Below, piece by piece: positions 52,408 through 62,244 of a DNA stretch of 64,000 bases. The translations under genes were made by a program, and so were the position numbers. How positions within the stretch are numbered: the stretch's first letter is position 1; each line of letters begins with the position of its first letter. This DNA is from Burkholderia ubonensis (GTDB lineage: Bacteria; Pseudomonadota; Gammaproteobacteria; Burkholderiales; Burkholderiaceae). The stretch lies in the NCBI RefSeq assembly GCF_902833085.1, contig NZ_CADFEB010000010.1, forward strand, positions 62,001 to 126,000. The letters are read 5' to 3'. The notes under the pieces are model-generated. The model was given only the letters and a program-made list of their open reading frames with translations, had not been told where the DNA came from and ran no database searches.

Positions 52408-52991
52408 GTGCAGGAGATTCGTGATCGAGCGGACGATCTTTTCTGTGATCCGATGCCGCGCCGTGCTGTTTGCCGGCGTGATGGGAAAAGCGTCCGCTGC
52501 GTCGATGTGCGCGATTCTACAGAGGATTTCGCACCGCTCGCGGGTGCTGGCCACAGCATTTCACGCCGTTTGTGCACCGATCACAGTCACCGCCCTGTGG
52601 TTCTCCAATGGTTTTGACTGGATATGTATACAAACGTAGTAGTAGTTAACAAGCCCTGCTCCGCGCTGTGGATAACTCCACAAATGCACTGGAAAATCAA
52701 CGCGATGCCGAATTCATAACCGCACGAAATTCGCCTGCACAGCTCTGTGAAGCACAGAACAACTTTTGGCGCGTTGCACAGGCCGCACAGATATCCTCAA
52801 TCGTTCCACTGTGAGTCCAGAGGCTTGCGAAACGGTTATCCAGAGGGAAATGTGGATAACCTGACGCCCCCGACGCGTTTGCCTGTGCAACGCATACGCA
52901 TGCCCGCCCGTGCCGCACACCCCGATCCAAAAAAATTTGCATCGAAACACTTGTGCTCCGCACCAACCGTGTCTATAATTTGCGGCTTCTT
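52408..52991. other. DnaA-box cluster before tRNA-Val (candidate origin-like region)
   Basis: Two perfect DnaA boxes (TGTGGATAA at 52667-52675 and 52851-52859) and one near-perfect (TTATCCAGA, 52836-52844) lie within 200 bases. An AT-rich stretch at 52610-52650 and a degenerate copy of the 41-bp repeat at 52552 accompany them. No gene is visible. It may be a DnaA-binding control region or part of the chromosome origin. Confidence 0.55.
52951..52979 (+). promoter_or_regulatory. promoter of tRNA-Val
   Basis: TTGTGC (52951-52956), 17 bases, TATAAT (52974-52979), 12 bases before the tRNA. Confidence 0.75.
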
Positions 52992-53068
52992 AGGCTCGTA
53001 GCTCAGCTGGTTAGAGCACCACCTTGACATGGTGGGGGTCGTTGGTTCGAGTCCAATCGAGCCTACCA
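52992..53068 (+). tRNA. tRNA-Val (anticodon GAC)
   Basis: The cloverleaf has acceptor arms AGGCTCG and CGAGCCT, an anticodon loop TTGACAT giving GAC, a TTCGAGT T-loop and an encoded CCA. The gene is complete. No att-like duplicate of its 3' end was seen in the window. Confidence 0.95.
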
Positions 53069-53135
53069 ACGCACAAAAGAAGGGGTCCGGCAGCGTGCAT
53101 TGCCCACAGGCAACGCGGCTCGCCAAACGATCAGA

Positions 53136-53167
53136 CGCCGCGCGGCAAGTCCGCGCGGCGTTTTTCT
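53136..53167. terminator. terminator between tRNA-Val and wecB
   Basis: CGCCGCGCGG and CCGCGCGGCG form a perfect stem with a CAAGT loop, followed by TTTTTC. It ends the tRNA transcript and may serve the convergent wecB gene. Confidence 0.85.
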
Positions 53168-53179
53168 TTTTAGGCCGTC

Positions 53180-54394
53180 TTACGCCGAGCGTAGCGCATG
53201 CAGTCCCAGCGCCAGCGCGTTGAACGGCATCTCTCCCGATCCCATTCCGTAGTTCACGATGTTCGGCGCCGCGCGCGGCCGGCTCAACAACACCGGCACG
53301 ATCCGCTCGCACGCCTGGCCGTCGCCGTACGGATTGCTCGCATGCGCCATCTCGTCGTACGCGCTGTTGCTAGCGATCAGCCGCGACGCTTCTTCGACGA
53401 GGCGCTCCGCGTCCGTGCCGACGAGCCGCGCATTGCCGGCCTGGACCGCCTCCGGGCGCTCGCACGTGTCGCGCGTGACGAGCACCGGCTTGCCGAGCGC
53501 CGGCGCCTCCTCCTGGATGCCGCACGAGTCGGTGATGATGAAGTGCGCGCGCGACATCAGGAACACGAACGACAGGTACGCAGGCGGCTCGATCACGTGC
53601 AGGTTCGCGATGCCCTCGAGCAGCGCGCACATCGGCTCGTCGACGCCCGATTCGCCATGCAGCGCATAGACGAACTGCACGTCGCGATGCCGGCTCGCGA
53701 GGAGGCGCAGCGCATGCCCGAAGCACGCGCGCACGTCGCCGCTGTAGAAGCGGTGGCCGGACACCAGCACGATGCGGCTGTCGCCGGCGACGAACGGATA
53801 GCGCTCGACGATCGTGCGCGCGAACGCCTCGTCGCGTTCGAGGATGCGCCGCACGCCCTGCAGCGCGTCGATCAGCGTGTCGCCGCTCAGCACGACGCTG
53901 TCGGCCGGCACGCCCTCGCTGAACAGGTTGCGGCGCGCGCGCTCGGTCGGCGCGAAATGCCAGGTCGACACCGCGTCGGTGATGCGGCGGTTCAGCTCCT
54001 CGGGCCACGGCGACCAGATGTCGCCGCTGCGCAGGCCCGCCTCGACGTGCGCGACCGGCAGATAACGGTAGAACGCCGCGAGGCTGACCATCAGCGTCGT
54101 GATCGTGTCGCCGTAGACCACCACGGTGTCCGGACGCAGCCGGTCGAATACGTCACCGATCGCACGCAGCAGGCCGGACGTCGCGTCGGCCTGCGCGTGG
54201 CTCGAATCCGTCAGGTTGAGCGCGTAGTCGGGCGTGATGTCGAACAGCGCGAGCAGCGGGTCGAACGTCTCGCGCCGCCGCACCGTGACGCAAACCTTCG
54301 CGTCGATGTTGCCGTGAGCCTTCAGCGCGCGCACGAGCGGCGCCATCCCGGCCGCCTCCTGGCGCGAGCCGAGCACAAACAGGAATTTCCGCAT
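53180..54394 (-). CDS. wecB: UDP-N-acetylglucosamine 2-epimerase
   Basis: The 404-residue enzyme has VVYGDTITTLMVSLAAFYRYLPVAHVEAGLRSGDIWSPWPEELNRR and TDSCGIQEEAPALGKPVLVTRDTCERPEA, the WecB/MnaA family blocks with catalytic acidic residues. It interconverts UDP-GlcNAc and UDP-ManNAc for surface polysaccharide. The ATG at 54394 follows GAGG. The longer frame to 54586 is Arg-rich leader noise. It stands alone, without a polysaccharide cluster. Confidence 0.88.
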   Translation of the reverse strand: MRKFLFVLGSRQEAAGMAPLVRALKAHGNIDAKVCVTVRRRETFDPLLALFDITPDYALNLTDSSHAQADATSGLLRAIGDVFDRLRPDTVVVYGDTITTLMVSLAAFYRYLPVAHVEAGLRSGDIWSPWPEELNRRITDAVSTWHFAPTERARRNLFSEGVPADSVVLSGDTLIDALQGVRRILERDEAFARTIVERYPFVAGDSRIVLVSGHRFYSGDVRACFGHALRLLASRHRDVQFVYALHGESGVDEPMCALLEGIANLHVIEPPAYLSFVFLMSRAHFIITDSCGIQEEAPALGKPVLVTRDTCERPEAVQAGNARLVGTDAERLVEEASRLIASNSAYDEMAHASNPYGDGQACERIVPVLLSRPRAAPNIVNYGMGSGEMPFNALALGLHALRSA

Positions 54395-55478
54395 GTCGAA
54401 CCTCGAATCGCTCCCTGATTCGTCCTGGCGCGGGAGTCCGCCCCCGCGCGCAAGCACGGGTGAATCGGCGGTGCAGCGCGGCCGTGGGCAGCGCTGCGCA
54501 AAGGGCTTGGGCCCGGGGATCGTTTCGTCGTGGGGGCATGCGCTGGCGAAGCGTCCTCGTACCCGCCATCTCGTGGCGAGTGGCAAGTCATGTCATGTGT
54601 CGTACCTCGTCATGCCGGCCGTCCCGCCGGCTGAATGATTCGCCGCGCCGCGAATGCAGGTGCGGGCGGCGTCATGCGGGATGACGCAAATTTCAAACCA
54701 GCCGCGCCGCATCCGGCGGCCGCGTCGTGCGGCGTGGTCGGTCGTCGCTCCGGCATGACGGAACGTTGCACACGTGATACGACGCGCGGCGCGCGCCGGG
54801 CCGGCGCGACGCGGCAATCGGCGCGTGTCCGCTGACGAATGCCGGACGACCGAGAGTCGGCACGGCTGCTGCTTCGGCAATGCGCGAGACGCGACACCGC
54901 AGGCATCGGCGGCCGTTGCGCGCTCATGGGGATTTTCCCCATGCCGGTACGGGCAACGCGCGGCCGGAGCGAAACGTTGCGTCCATGAAACGGGCATCCG
55001 GCGCCCTTTCCGCGGCCGTCTCGCGACGGCAATCGGTGAGCTGCATACAGGCGTGCGCCGAACCGTTGCGGCCCTGCACACAAGGCGCGGCGAAGGCGTG
55101 ATGCCGGTGATGGCTCCCGCAAAGAACGTTCCTCGGGTCGCGCAGACGGCTGATACGCAGATGAATCAAAAACCTGTCGACTGCGTAATCCGGGCCTCGG
55201 CCGGCACGCGATTCGGCCTTGCCGGACACGGCGCGCCGCGCGATGGCTCGGCCCTTGCTTCCAATGGGGTGTGCCCCGTCCCAATGCCTGAACGACTAGC
55301 CGTAGATACCGGGACGGTTGAATGCGACTGACACGAGGCCGGGGGGCGGTGTGAGCGGTCGGCATCGGCGGCGCCGCACGCGAAAAAGCGGCGGCGCGGA
55401 TCGATGCGCGCTCCACCGGCTCCCGTTGAATCCTGTACGTCCGCGACGGCGATCCCGGCGCGGATACGGGGACGAACG
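54395..55478. other. 1.1-kb stretch without a convincing gene
   Basis: All long frames here are Arg/Ala-rich shadows typical of GC-rich noncoding DNA. No promoter, RNA or mobile element was recognised. Confidence 0.5.
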
Positions 55479-56222
55479 ATGAAGGACTGTCGGGCGGGTT
55501 CGCTCTGCGTCGACGACGTGTTGCTGGTCGCGCTTGCCTGCGCGCTCGCCGCATACGATGCGGCGCTGGCGTGTCCGGCCTGCCGCGATTTCGTCTTCCC
55601 GCCGCCGTATTCCGCCGCGTGGCTGTGGCTCGCGGCGCTGCTCGTCTGCGCGCGCAACGTGCGTGCGCTGCCGCGTTGCCCCAACCGCTTCCTGTGTGCG
55701 TCGCCCTGCCCGCTGCCGGCCTGGCACATCGTCGCGGGCGCGATCTGCTGCGACCGGTTTGCGCGTGCGTGTGCGTCAAGCGCGCCGCGCGCCCTCGCCG
55801 CTTCCGTCGATCCGTCGGCACCGCCCGTCGACGACGACGGTCATCTTCGCGAACCCGCTTCACCGCGCCGCAACGCGAGCCAGCACGGCCGCGACGCCCG
55901 TCGCCTCGTGACGCGCGCCCCGCCCGGCCGGCGCGCGGCCTCGCATGCGAGCGGCTGTGCGCACGGCGCACGCGCGTGTCGCACGCCGGGCCGGCCGTTG
56001 CCGTGCCGCGTGCTGTTGCGCTCGCTGCCGCTGGCCGCGACCGCGCCGCCAACGTCGCCCTGCGCCGGTCACGGGCCAAGGGACGGCTCGCTGACGCGCG
56101 CCGCGCGGGCGCATCGCGCAACTGCACACCAGCATCACGACGGCCGCGGCCGTCATCGCGAATCGTTTCGCCTGCGCGCCGAGCGTCCATGCGCGCGGCA
56201 CCGCTCACTTCACTGGAGGTAA
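55479..56222 (+). CDS. doubtful hypothetical protein before glmS
   Basis: The frame from ATG at 55479 has a GGGGA site and high GC3 for its first 110 codons. Two hydrophobic segments are present (VLLVALACALAAYDAALAC; WLWLAALLVCARNV) with several cysteines. The second half is Arg/Ala/His-rich low-complexity sequence. It may be a membrane protein of unknown function, or only its first part may be real. Confidence 0.3.
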   Translation: MKDCRAGSLCVDDVLLVALACALAAYDAALACPACRDFVFPPPYSAAWLWLAALLVCARNVRALPRCPNRFLCASPCPLPAWHIVAGAICCDRFARACASSAPRALAASVDPSAPPVDDDGHLREPASPRRNASQHGRDARRLVTRAPPGRRAASHASGCAHGARACRTPGRPLPCRVLLRSLPLAATAPPTSPCAGHGPRDGSLTRAARAHRATAHQHHDGRGRHRESFRLRAERPCARHRSLHWR

Positions 56223-56228
56223 CGCGTC

Positions 56229-58046
56229 ATGTGTGGGATCGTCGGCGCTGTCGCGCAACGGAACATCGTTCCGATTCTGATCGAAGGCTTACGCCGCCTC
56301 GAATACCGGGGCTACGACTCGTGCGGCGTCGCGACCGTGGTCGACGGCGCGGCACGCCGCGAGCGCAGCGTGTCGCGCGTCGCGGATCTCGAAGCGCACG
56401 TGCTGAGCGCCGGGCTTTCCGGCAGCACGGGCATCGCGCACACGCGCTGGGCGACGCACGGCGCGCCGGCGACCTGCAACGCGCACCCGATCTTCTCGCG
56501 CGACGAAATCGCGCTCGTGCACAACGGCATCATCGAGAATCACGAATCGTTGCGCTCGCAACTGTCAGGCGAGCATTACGAATTCGACGGCCAGACCGAT
56601 ACCGAGGTCGTCGCGCACCTGATCCACAGCGTGTATCGCGGCGACCTGCTCGCGGCCGTGCGCGACGCGACCTCGCAGCTGCACGGCGCGTATGCGATCG
56701 CGGTGTTCAGCAAGTCCGAGCCGCAGCGGCTCGTCGGCGCGCGGGTCGGCTCGCCGCTCGTCGTCGGGCTGAAGGACGGCGAGTGCTTCGTCGCGTCGGA
56801 CGCGCTCGCGCTCGCCGGCATCACAGATCGCTTCATCTTCCTCGAGGAAGGCGACATCGTCGAGCTGACGGCCGGCCACGCGCGGATCTTCGATCGCGAC
56901 GGCGTGCAGGTCGAGCGCCCGGTGCAGACGGTGACGTCGGGCGACGCCGCGGTCGAGCTCGGTCCGTATCGCCACTTCATGCAGAAGGAGATCTTCGAGC
57001 AGCCGCGCGCGGTCGCGGCGACGATTCCCGATGCGGGGCTGTTCGACCCCGCGGTGTTCGGGCCGGACGCGCGGCGCATCTTCGAGCAGATCGACAACGT
57101 GCTGATCCTCGCGTGCGGCACGAGCCATTACTCGGGGCTCACCGCGCGCCGCTGGCTGGAGACGATCGCGCGGCTGCCCGCGCAGGTCGAGATCGCGAGC
57201 GAATACCGCTACAGCGACGCGCTCGCGTTGCCGAACACGCTGGTGGTCGTCGTGTCGCAATCGGGCGAGACGGCGGACACGCTCGCGGCGCTCAAGTACG
57301 CGCAATCGCTCGGGCATCCGGACACGCTCGCGATCTGCAACGTGCCGACCAGCGCGATGATGCGGCAGACCAGCCTGCGCTTCCTCACGCGCGCGGGTCC
57401 GGAGATCGGCGTCGCGTCGACGAAGGCGTTCACGACGCAGCTCGTCGCGCTGTTCATCCTGTCGGTCACGCTCGGGCGGCTGCGCGGCTGCGTCGACGAC
57501 GCGCAGCTCGCGCGCTATGCGACGCAGTTGCGGCGGCTGCCCGACGCGCTCGCCGACGTGCTCGCGCTCGAGCCGCAGATCGCACGCTGGGCGGAGGAAT
57601 TCGCGCGCCACGAGAACGCGCTGTTCCTCGGGCGCGGGCTGCATTATCCGATCGCGCTCGAAGGCGCGCTGAAGCTGAAGGAGATCTCGTACATCCACGC
57701 GGAGGCGTATCCGGCGGGCGAACTGAAGCATGGGCCGCTCGCGCTCGTCACGCACACGATGCCGGTCGCGACGATCGCGCCGAACGACATGCTGCTCGAA
57801 AAGCTGAAGTCGAACATGCAGGAGGTGAGGGCGCGCGGCGGGCAGCTGTACGTGTTCGCGGATGCCGATACGCGGATCGACAACGGCGACGGCGTGTCGG
57901 TGCTCAGGATGCCGGACTACTACGGGCTGCTGTCGCCGATCCTGCACGTCGTGCCGCTGCAGCTGCTCGCGTATCACGCGGCGTGCGTGCGCGGCGCGGA
58001 TATCGACAAGCCGAGGAATCTGGCGAAGTCGGTGACGGTCGAGTAA
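56229..58046 (+). CDS. glmS: glutamine-fructose-6-phosphate aminotransferase
   Basis: The 605-residue enzyme starts MCGIVGAVAQRN with the catalytic Cys2 of the glutaminase domain. It has two SIS domains (ACGTSHYSGLTARRW, VVSQSGETADTLAAL, ASTKAFTTQ) and ends LAKSVTVE. It makes glucosamine-6-phosphate, the entry to UDP-GlcNAc, which wecB nearby could use. TGGAGGTAA precedes the ATG. It may be a second glmS copy in the genome. That cannot be judged here. Confidence 0.95.
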   Translation: MCGIVGAVAQRNIVPILIEGLRRLEYRGYDSCGVATVVDGAARRERSVSRVADLEAHVLSAGLSGSTGIAHTRWATHGAPATCNAHPIFSRDEIALVHNGIIENHESLRSQLSGEHYEFDGQTDTEVVAHLIHSVYRGDLLAAVRDATSQLHGAYAIAVFSKSEPQRLVGARVGSPLVVGLKDGECFVASDALALAGITDRFIFLEEGDIVELTAGHARIFDRDGVQVERPVQTVTSGDAAVELGPYRHFMQKEIFEQPRAVAATIPDAGLFDPAVFGPDARRIFEQIDNVLILACGTSHYSGLTARRWLETIARLPAQVEIASEYRYSDALALPNTLVVVVSQSGETADTLAALKYAQSLGHPDTLAICNVPTSAMMRQTSLRFLTRAGPEIGVASTKAFTTQLVALFILSVTLGRLRGCVDDAQLARYATQLRRLPDALADVLALEPQIARWAEEFARHENALFLGRGLHYPIALEGALKLKEISYIHAEAYPAGELKHGPLALVTHTMPVATIAPNDMLLEKLKSNMQEVRARGGQLYVFADADTRIDNGDGVSVLRMPDYYGLLSPILHVVPLQLLAYHAACVRGADIDKPRNLAKSVTVE

Positions 58047-58071
58047 GGGGAGGGGCGTTGCGCGGCCGGCG

Positions 58072-58464
58072 TTACGGCGCGCGCAACGCCGTCAGCTCGC
58101 GATCGAGCGCCTGCCAGATGCTGCGGAAGATGCATCGGCGGCGACGGATCGCGCGCCCGCAGCGGGCTTCGAAGCGGCTGAAGGCGGACGCCTGCTGCTG
58201 GTCGAGCCAGACGGAGATCTCGCGGATCACGTCTTCGTCGGCGAACGCGAGCCACACGGGCGGGATGGGCGTCAGCAGGTTGCTGCCCAGCACCGGCGCG
58301 ACTTCGTCGAAGAACGCCGCTTCCAGCGCGGCGTGCGACAGGTTCGGGCAGCGCTCGCGCAGCGACGCGGCGACATACGCGTAATCGACTTCGTTGTCGA
58401 CGAACAGGTCGGACATCACGACCCAGCAGTCGTGCCGTTCGCGGAGGTCAATTGCGGTCGTCAT
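58072..58464 (-). CDS. DUF7079-like small protein
   Basis: The 130-residue protein (RHDCWVVMSDLFVDNEVDYAYVAASLRERCPNLS...NLLTPIPPVWLAFADEDVIREI) resembles the DUF7079 family. ATG at 58464 is chosen. The longer frame adds a low-complexity leader. Function unknown. It is convergent with glmS. Confidence 0.6.
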   Translation of the reverse strand: MTTAIDLRERHDCWVVMSDLFVDNEVDYAYVAASLRERCPNLSHAALEAAFFDEVAPVLGSNLLTPIPPVWLAFADEDVIREISVWLDQQQASAFSRFEARCGRAIRRRRCIFRSIWQALDRELTALRAP

Positions 58465-58650
58465 GCTGCGTGCACTGTCCTGTCGAAAGTCGTCGTCGCG
58501 GCCATTCTTGACGCGCTCGACCGGCGCCGTCAACCGCTTTGCTTCAATGACGGGCTGCTAGAATCAGGCGCCCGACGCAGCGGCCGCGCCGCCTGCCGCT
58601 CGATTGCGGGTGCAACAGAACAACAACGCGCATCGCGCCCGACTGAGAGC

Positions 58651-60861
58651 ATGCCAAGCATGGCCAAGATCAATACCAAGACTTCCAACCGCATCGCCGC
58701 ATGGCGGCCGCAGCGTGTCATAGCGACACTGATTGCGAGCCTGCTGCCCGCGGCTGCCGCCCACGCGAGTGGCGACTTCGGCTGCGATCCCGGCGCGACG
58801 CTGCGCTTTGACGCATACACCTGCGCAGGCGTGCCGTTCCTGAGCCCGGCCAACGACACGAGGATCAATGCGATGCTGCTGATGGCCGACAGCAGCAAGC
58901 TGAGCGACGTATTCCCGAATCCGGCCTCGGTCGCGCCGGCGGACCGCGCGTCGCGGCTCGCGGTGCCGTTCTCGTACGACTTCTCGGGATGGATCGACAT
59001 CGGCCAGAAGGTGACGACGATGCAGATCGCCGACGGCGCGCAATCCGACACCTACGCGGACGGCGAGGGCGGCATCTGCCGCAGCGCGTCGTCGGGCACC
59101 CGGGCGTTCAACGACGCGCTGGACGCGGCGAAGGGGCTCTCGGGCGACGATGCGGCGCGCCTGCGCGCGGCCCGCGCCGACATGGTGAAAACCTGCGCAC
59201 CGGGCGCGAACGCGGCAGGGGCGGGCTGGACGAAGCCGGCAGGCCTCCAGTCGCCGCTCGGCCAGCAGTTCGCCGCGTACCTCGACGGCGCGCACGCGTT
59301 CTACGCGAGTGACTTCGACGGCGCGGCCACGACCTTCGACGGCCTGCGCGACAGCGCCGATCCGTGGCTGAAGGAAGCCGCGCTGTACATGGTCGGCCGT
59401 GCGCGGCTCAACGTCGCGCAGGCCGACGCGTTCGGTTCCGACAACTACGCGATGAAACCCGAGCGGGTCGACAAGGCCGCGCTCAACGCGGCCGACGCGG
59501 CGTTACGCGGCTATCTGAACGCGTATCCGCACGGCCGCTACGCGGCGTCCGCGCTCGGCCTGCAGCGACGCATCGCGTGGCTCGGCGGCGACACGGCGCG
59601 GCAGGCCGCCGTCTACGACAAGGCGTTCGCCGCCTGGTCGCCGGCGGCGTCGAACGTCCCGCTCGGCCAGCTCGCGAACGAGCTCGACAGCAAGATGCTG
59701 ATGTCGCTCGGCGACGATACGAGCCGCATTCAGTCGCCCGCCGTGCTCGCGCTCGTCGACTTGATGCGCATGCGGTCCACGGACACGGTGTACTGGAGCG
59801 ACCGCAAGCCCAAGCCACTGACGCTGGACGAGCTGCGTGCGCAGAAGCCGCGCTTCGCCGCAGCGCCGGCGCTGCACGACTACCTGCTGGCCGCGTACCA
59901 CGTGTACGTCGACAAGAAGCCGCAGCAGGCGCTCGCGCTGCTGCCGTCGTCGCCCGGCGCGCCGCTCGATTACCTCGCCCTCAGCCAGCAAACATTACGC
60001 GGTTTCGCGCTCGAGGACAGCGGCCAGCCTGCGCAGGCGCGGCAATTGTGGGAACGGCTGATTCCGCTCGCGAAATATCCGCTGCAGCGCGAGGCGCTGG
60101 AGCTCGCGCTCGCGATCAACCTGGAGCGGGCAGGGCAGATCGCGCCGATGTTCGCGGCAGGTTCGCCGATCCGCAGCCCGGCGATCCGTTCGATCCTGCT
60201 GCAGCACGACGCCGACGCGGACCTGCTGCGCCGCGAGGCGCAAAGCCGCTCCGGCGACGCAGCGCTGCGCGAGATCGCGCTGGCCACGCTGCTGTACAAG
60301 GAACTGACGCGCGGCCACTACGCGACGTTCCTCGACGACCTGGCGCTCGTGCCGGCCAAGCCGTCGGACGCGTTGAAGGCCTTTGTGCAGACGGGCGGCG
60401 TCAGCGGCGACGAGTACGTGTGTCCGTCGATCCGCGACATCGCCGCGACGCTGAAGCGGACGCCGGCCGATCCGAAGGGACACAACTGCGTCGCCGAATT
60501 CGTGCGGCGCCATCCGCCCGTCTACGGCAACGACGACCCGTCGTTCGGGCGATCGCCGGCGGACCCGCGCACGTGGGCGTCGAAGAAAGCACCGCCGTCG
60601 CTCGGCAGCGCGCCGTCGCAGTTCCAGGGCGGCACCTACGCGCGGATCGACAGTTACCGGAAGGTGATCGGCAACGCGCAGGCGCCGGCCGACGATCGCG
60701 CGTATGCGTTGTATCGCGCGGTGAGCTGCTTCGCGCCGGCGGGCTACAGCGAGTGCGGCGGCAACGACATTCCGACCCGCACGCGCAAGCAGTGGTTCAA
60801 GACGCTGAAGGCCGCGTATCCGCGCAGCCAGTGGGCGCAGTCGCTGCAGTACTACTGGTGA
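58651..60861 (+). CDS. large exported protein with TPR-like repeats
   Basis: The 736-residue protein has a signal peptide (VIATLIASLLPAAAAHA). The mature protein has an N-terminal Cys-containing domain (FGCDPGATLRFDAYTCAGVPFL) and helical repeats resembling TPRs (AYLDGAHAFYASDFDGAATTFDGLRDS; AADAALRGYLNAYPHGRYAASALGL). It is predicted to be periplasmic or outer-membrane associated. The ATG at 58660 is an alternative start. Function unknown. Confidence 0.75.
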   Translation: MPSMAKINTKTSNRIAAWRPQRVIATLIASLLPAAAAHASGDFGCDPGATLRFDAYTCAGVPFLSPANDTRINAMLLMADSSKLSDVFPNPASVAPADRASRLAVPFSYDFSGWIDIGQKVTTMQIADGAQSDTYADGEGGICRSASSGTRAFNDALDAAKGLSGDDAARLRAARADMVKTCAPGANAAGAGWTKPAGLQSPLGQQFAAYLDGAHAFYASDFDGAATTFDGLRDSADPWLKEAALYMVGRARLNVAQADAFGSDNYAMKPERVDKAALNAADAALRGYLNAYPHGRYAASALGLQRRIAWLGGDTARQAAVYDKAFAAWSPAASNVPLGQLANELDSKMLMSLGDDTSRIQSPAVLALVDLMRMRSTDTVYWSDRKPKPLTLDELRAQKPRFAAAPALHDYLLAAYHVYVDKKPQQALALLPSSPGAPLDYLALSQQTLRGFALEDSGQPAQARQLWERLIPLAKYPLQREALELALAINLERAGQIAPMFAAGSPIRSPAIRSILLQHDADADLLRREAQSRSGDAALREIALATLLYKELTRGHYATFLDDLALVPAKPSDALKAFVQTGGVSGDEYVCPSIRDIAATLKRTPADPKGHNCVAEFVRRHPPVYGNDDPSFGRSPADPRTWASKKAPPSLGSAPSQFQGGTYARIDSYRKVIGNAQAPADDRAYALYRAVSCFAPAGYSECGGNDIPTRTRKQWFKTLKAAYPRSQWAQSLQYYW

Positions 60862-60876
60862 TGCACCGCCGCGGCG

Positions 60877-61755
60877 TCAATGCAGATGCCGCAGCTTGTC
60901 CGGATTGCGGACCACGTAGATCGCCGCGACCTTGCCGTCCTCGATCTCGAGCGCGGTCGTCTGCAGCTCGCCGTCGGCTTCGAGCGTGACGAAGCCCGGC
61001 AGCCCGTTGATGAAGCCCGCGCGCACGAGCGTCGACGCGTTCTTGCGGAACAGCTCCGCGAGGTATTCGTGGACCTTCATCACGCGCTCGAAGCCGAGCA
61101 CCGGCTCGCCGGCCGCCGGGCGCTTGCCGCCGCCGTCCGCATGCAGGCTCACGTCCTCGGCGAGCAGCGCGCCGAGCGCGCGCATGTCGCCGCTGCGCGA
61201 CGCCGCGAAGAACGCCTCGGCGATCTCGACGCCGCGCTGCTTCTCCACGTGAAAGCGCGGCCGCGCTTCGCGCACGTGCGTGCGCGCCCGCGCGGCGAGC
61301 TGCCGGCATGCGGCAGGCTCACGCCGGATGGTCGCGGCCACTTCGTCGAACTCGAGGCCGAACACGTCGTGCAGCAGGAACGCCGCGCGCTCCAGCGGCG
61401 ACAGCCGTTCGAGCGCGAGCATCAGCGGCAGCGTGACGTCCTCCTGCTCGTCCTCTTCGACGACAGGCTCGGGCAGCCACGGGCCGACGTAGGTCTCGCG
61501 CTGATGCCGCGCGGATTTGAGCTGGTCGAGGCACAGTCGCATCACCATCCGGCGCAGGAACGCCTCGGGCACGCGCACCTCGCTTCGATCGACGTCCATC
61601 CAGCGGATGAACGCCTCCTGCACGATGTCCTCGGCATCGGCGACCGAGCCGAGCATCCGGTAGGCGACACGCACGAGCAGGCGGCGCAGCGGGTCGAAGC
61701 TCGTCGCCGCGTCCGTTGCGTTCGTTGCTGCGGCGGGATCGCGCGCCTGCGTCAT
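60877..61755 (-). CDS. ECF41-type sigma factor with SnoaL-like C-terminus
   Basis: The 292-residue protein has sigma region 2 (RVAYRMLGSVADAEDIVQEAFIRW), region 4 (LSPLERAAFLLHDVFGLEFDEVAATI) and a C-terminal SnoaL/NTF2-like domain ending in NPDKLRHLH. The NPDKL motif is the hallmark of ECF41 factors, where the C-terminal domain regulates the sigma in place of an anti-sigma protein. It overlaps the AhpD-like gene by four bases, the standard ECF41 partner. Confidence 0.9.
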   Translation of the reverse strand: MTQARDPAAATNATDAATSFDPLRRLLVRVAYRMLGSVADAEDIVQEAFIRWMDVDRSEVRVPEAFLRRMVMRLCLDQLKSARHQRETYVGPWLPEPVVEEDEQEDVTLPLMLALERLSPLERAAFLLHDVFGLEFDEVAATIRREPAACRQLAARARTHVREARPRFHVEKQRGVEIAEAFFAASRSGDMRALGALLAEDVSLHADGGGKRPAAGEPVLGFERVMKVHEYLAELFRKNASTLVRAGFINGLPGFVTLEADGELQTTALEIEDGKVAAIYVVRNPDKLRHLH

Positions 61756-62210
61756 GCGGCAGCCTGCGCCGCGGCCGGTTCGACCCACAGGCCGAAGCCG
61801 ATGGCGATCCGGTTCCAGCCGTTGATCACGTTGATCATCAGCGTGAGCTTCACCTGTTCCTCCTGCGTAAAGTGGTCGTTCAGCGCCGCGTACGCCTGCT
61901 CGTGCGTGTGGCCTTCGGAGAGCCGCGTGAGCGCGTCGGTCCAGCCGAGCGCCGCGCGTTCGCGCTCGGTGTAGCAGGGCGCTTCGCGCCACGCGGACAG
62001 CAGGTACAGGCGTTGCTCGGTCTCGCCCTTCGCGCGCGCTTCGGCGGTATGCATGTTAATGCAGTTCGCGCACGCGTTGATCTGCGAGGCGCGGACCTTG
62101 ACCAGCTCGATCAGCGTCGGCTCGAGGCTCGCCTCGGCGGCCAGCGACGTGCTCATCCAGTTCTTCATCAGCGACGGGGCGGCGGCGAACGGGTCGAGTT
62201 TGGCAGTCAT
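61752..62210 (-). CDS. carboxymuconolactone decarboxylase/AhpD-like protein
   Basis: The 152-residue protein has the CxxC active site in NACANCINMHTAEARAKGE, typical of AhpD-type reductases and of ECF41 partners. It probably acts on a peroxide or other oxidised substrate. ATG at 62210 follows AAGGAG. It is first in a two-gene operon with the sigma gene. Confidence 0.88.
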   Translation of the reverse strand: MTAKLDPFAAAPSLMKNWMSTSLAAEASLEPTLIELVKVRASQINACANCINMHTAEARAKGETEQRLYLLSAWREAPCYTERERAALGWTDALTRLSEGHTHEQAYAALNDHFTQEEQVKLTLMINVINGWNRIAIGFGLWVEPAAAQAAA

Positions 62211-62244
62211 GGTTTCATCTCCTTGGGTTGGGTTTCGATGACAT

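Noticed and set aside
54610..56208. A 532-residue leftward frame before glmS
   Set aside because: Its composition is almost only Arg, Ala, Pro and Thr with no ribosome site or motif.
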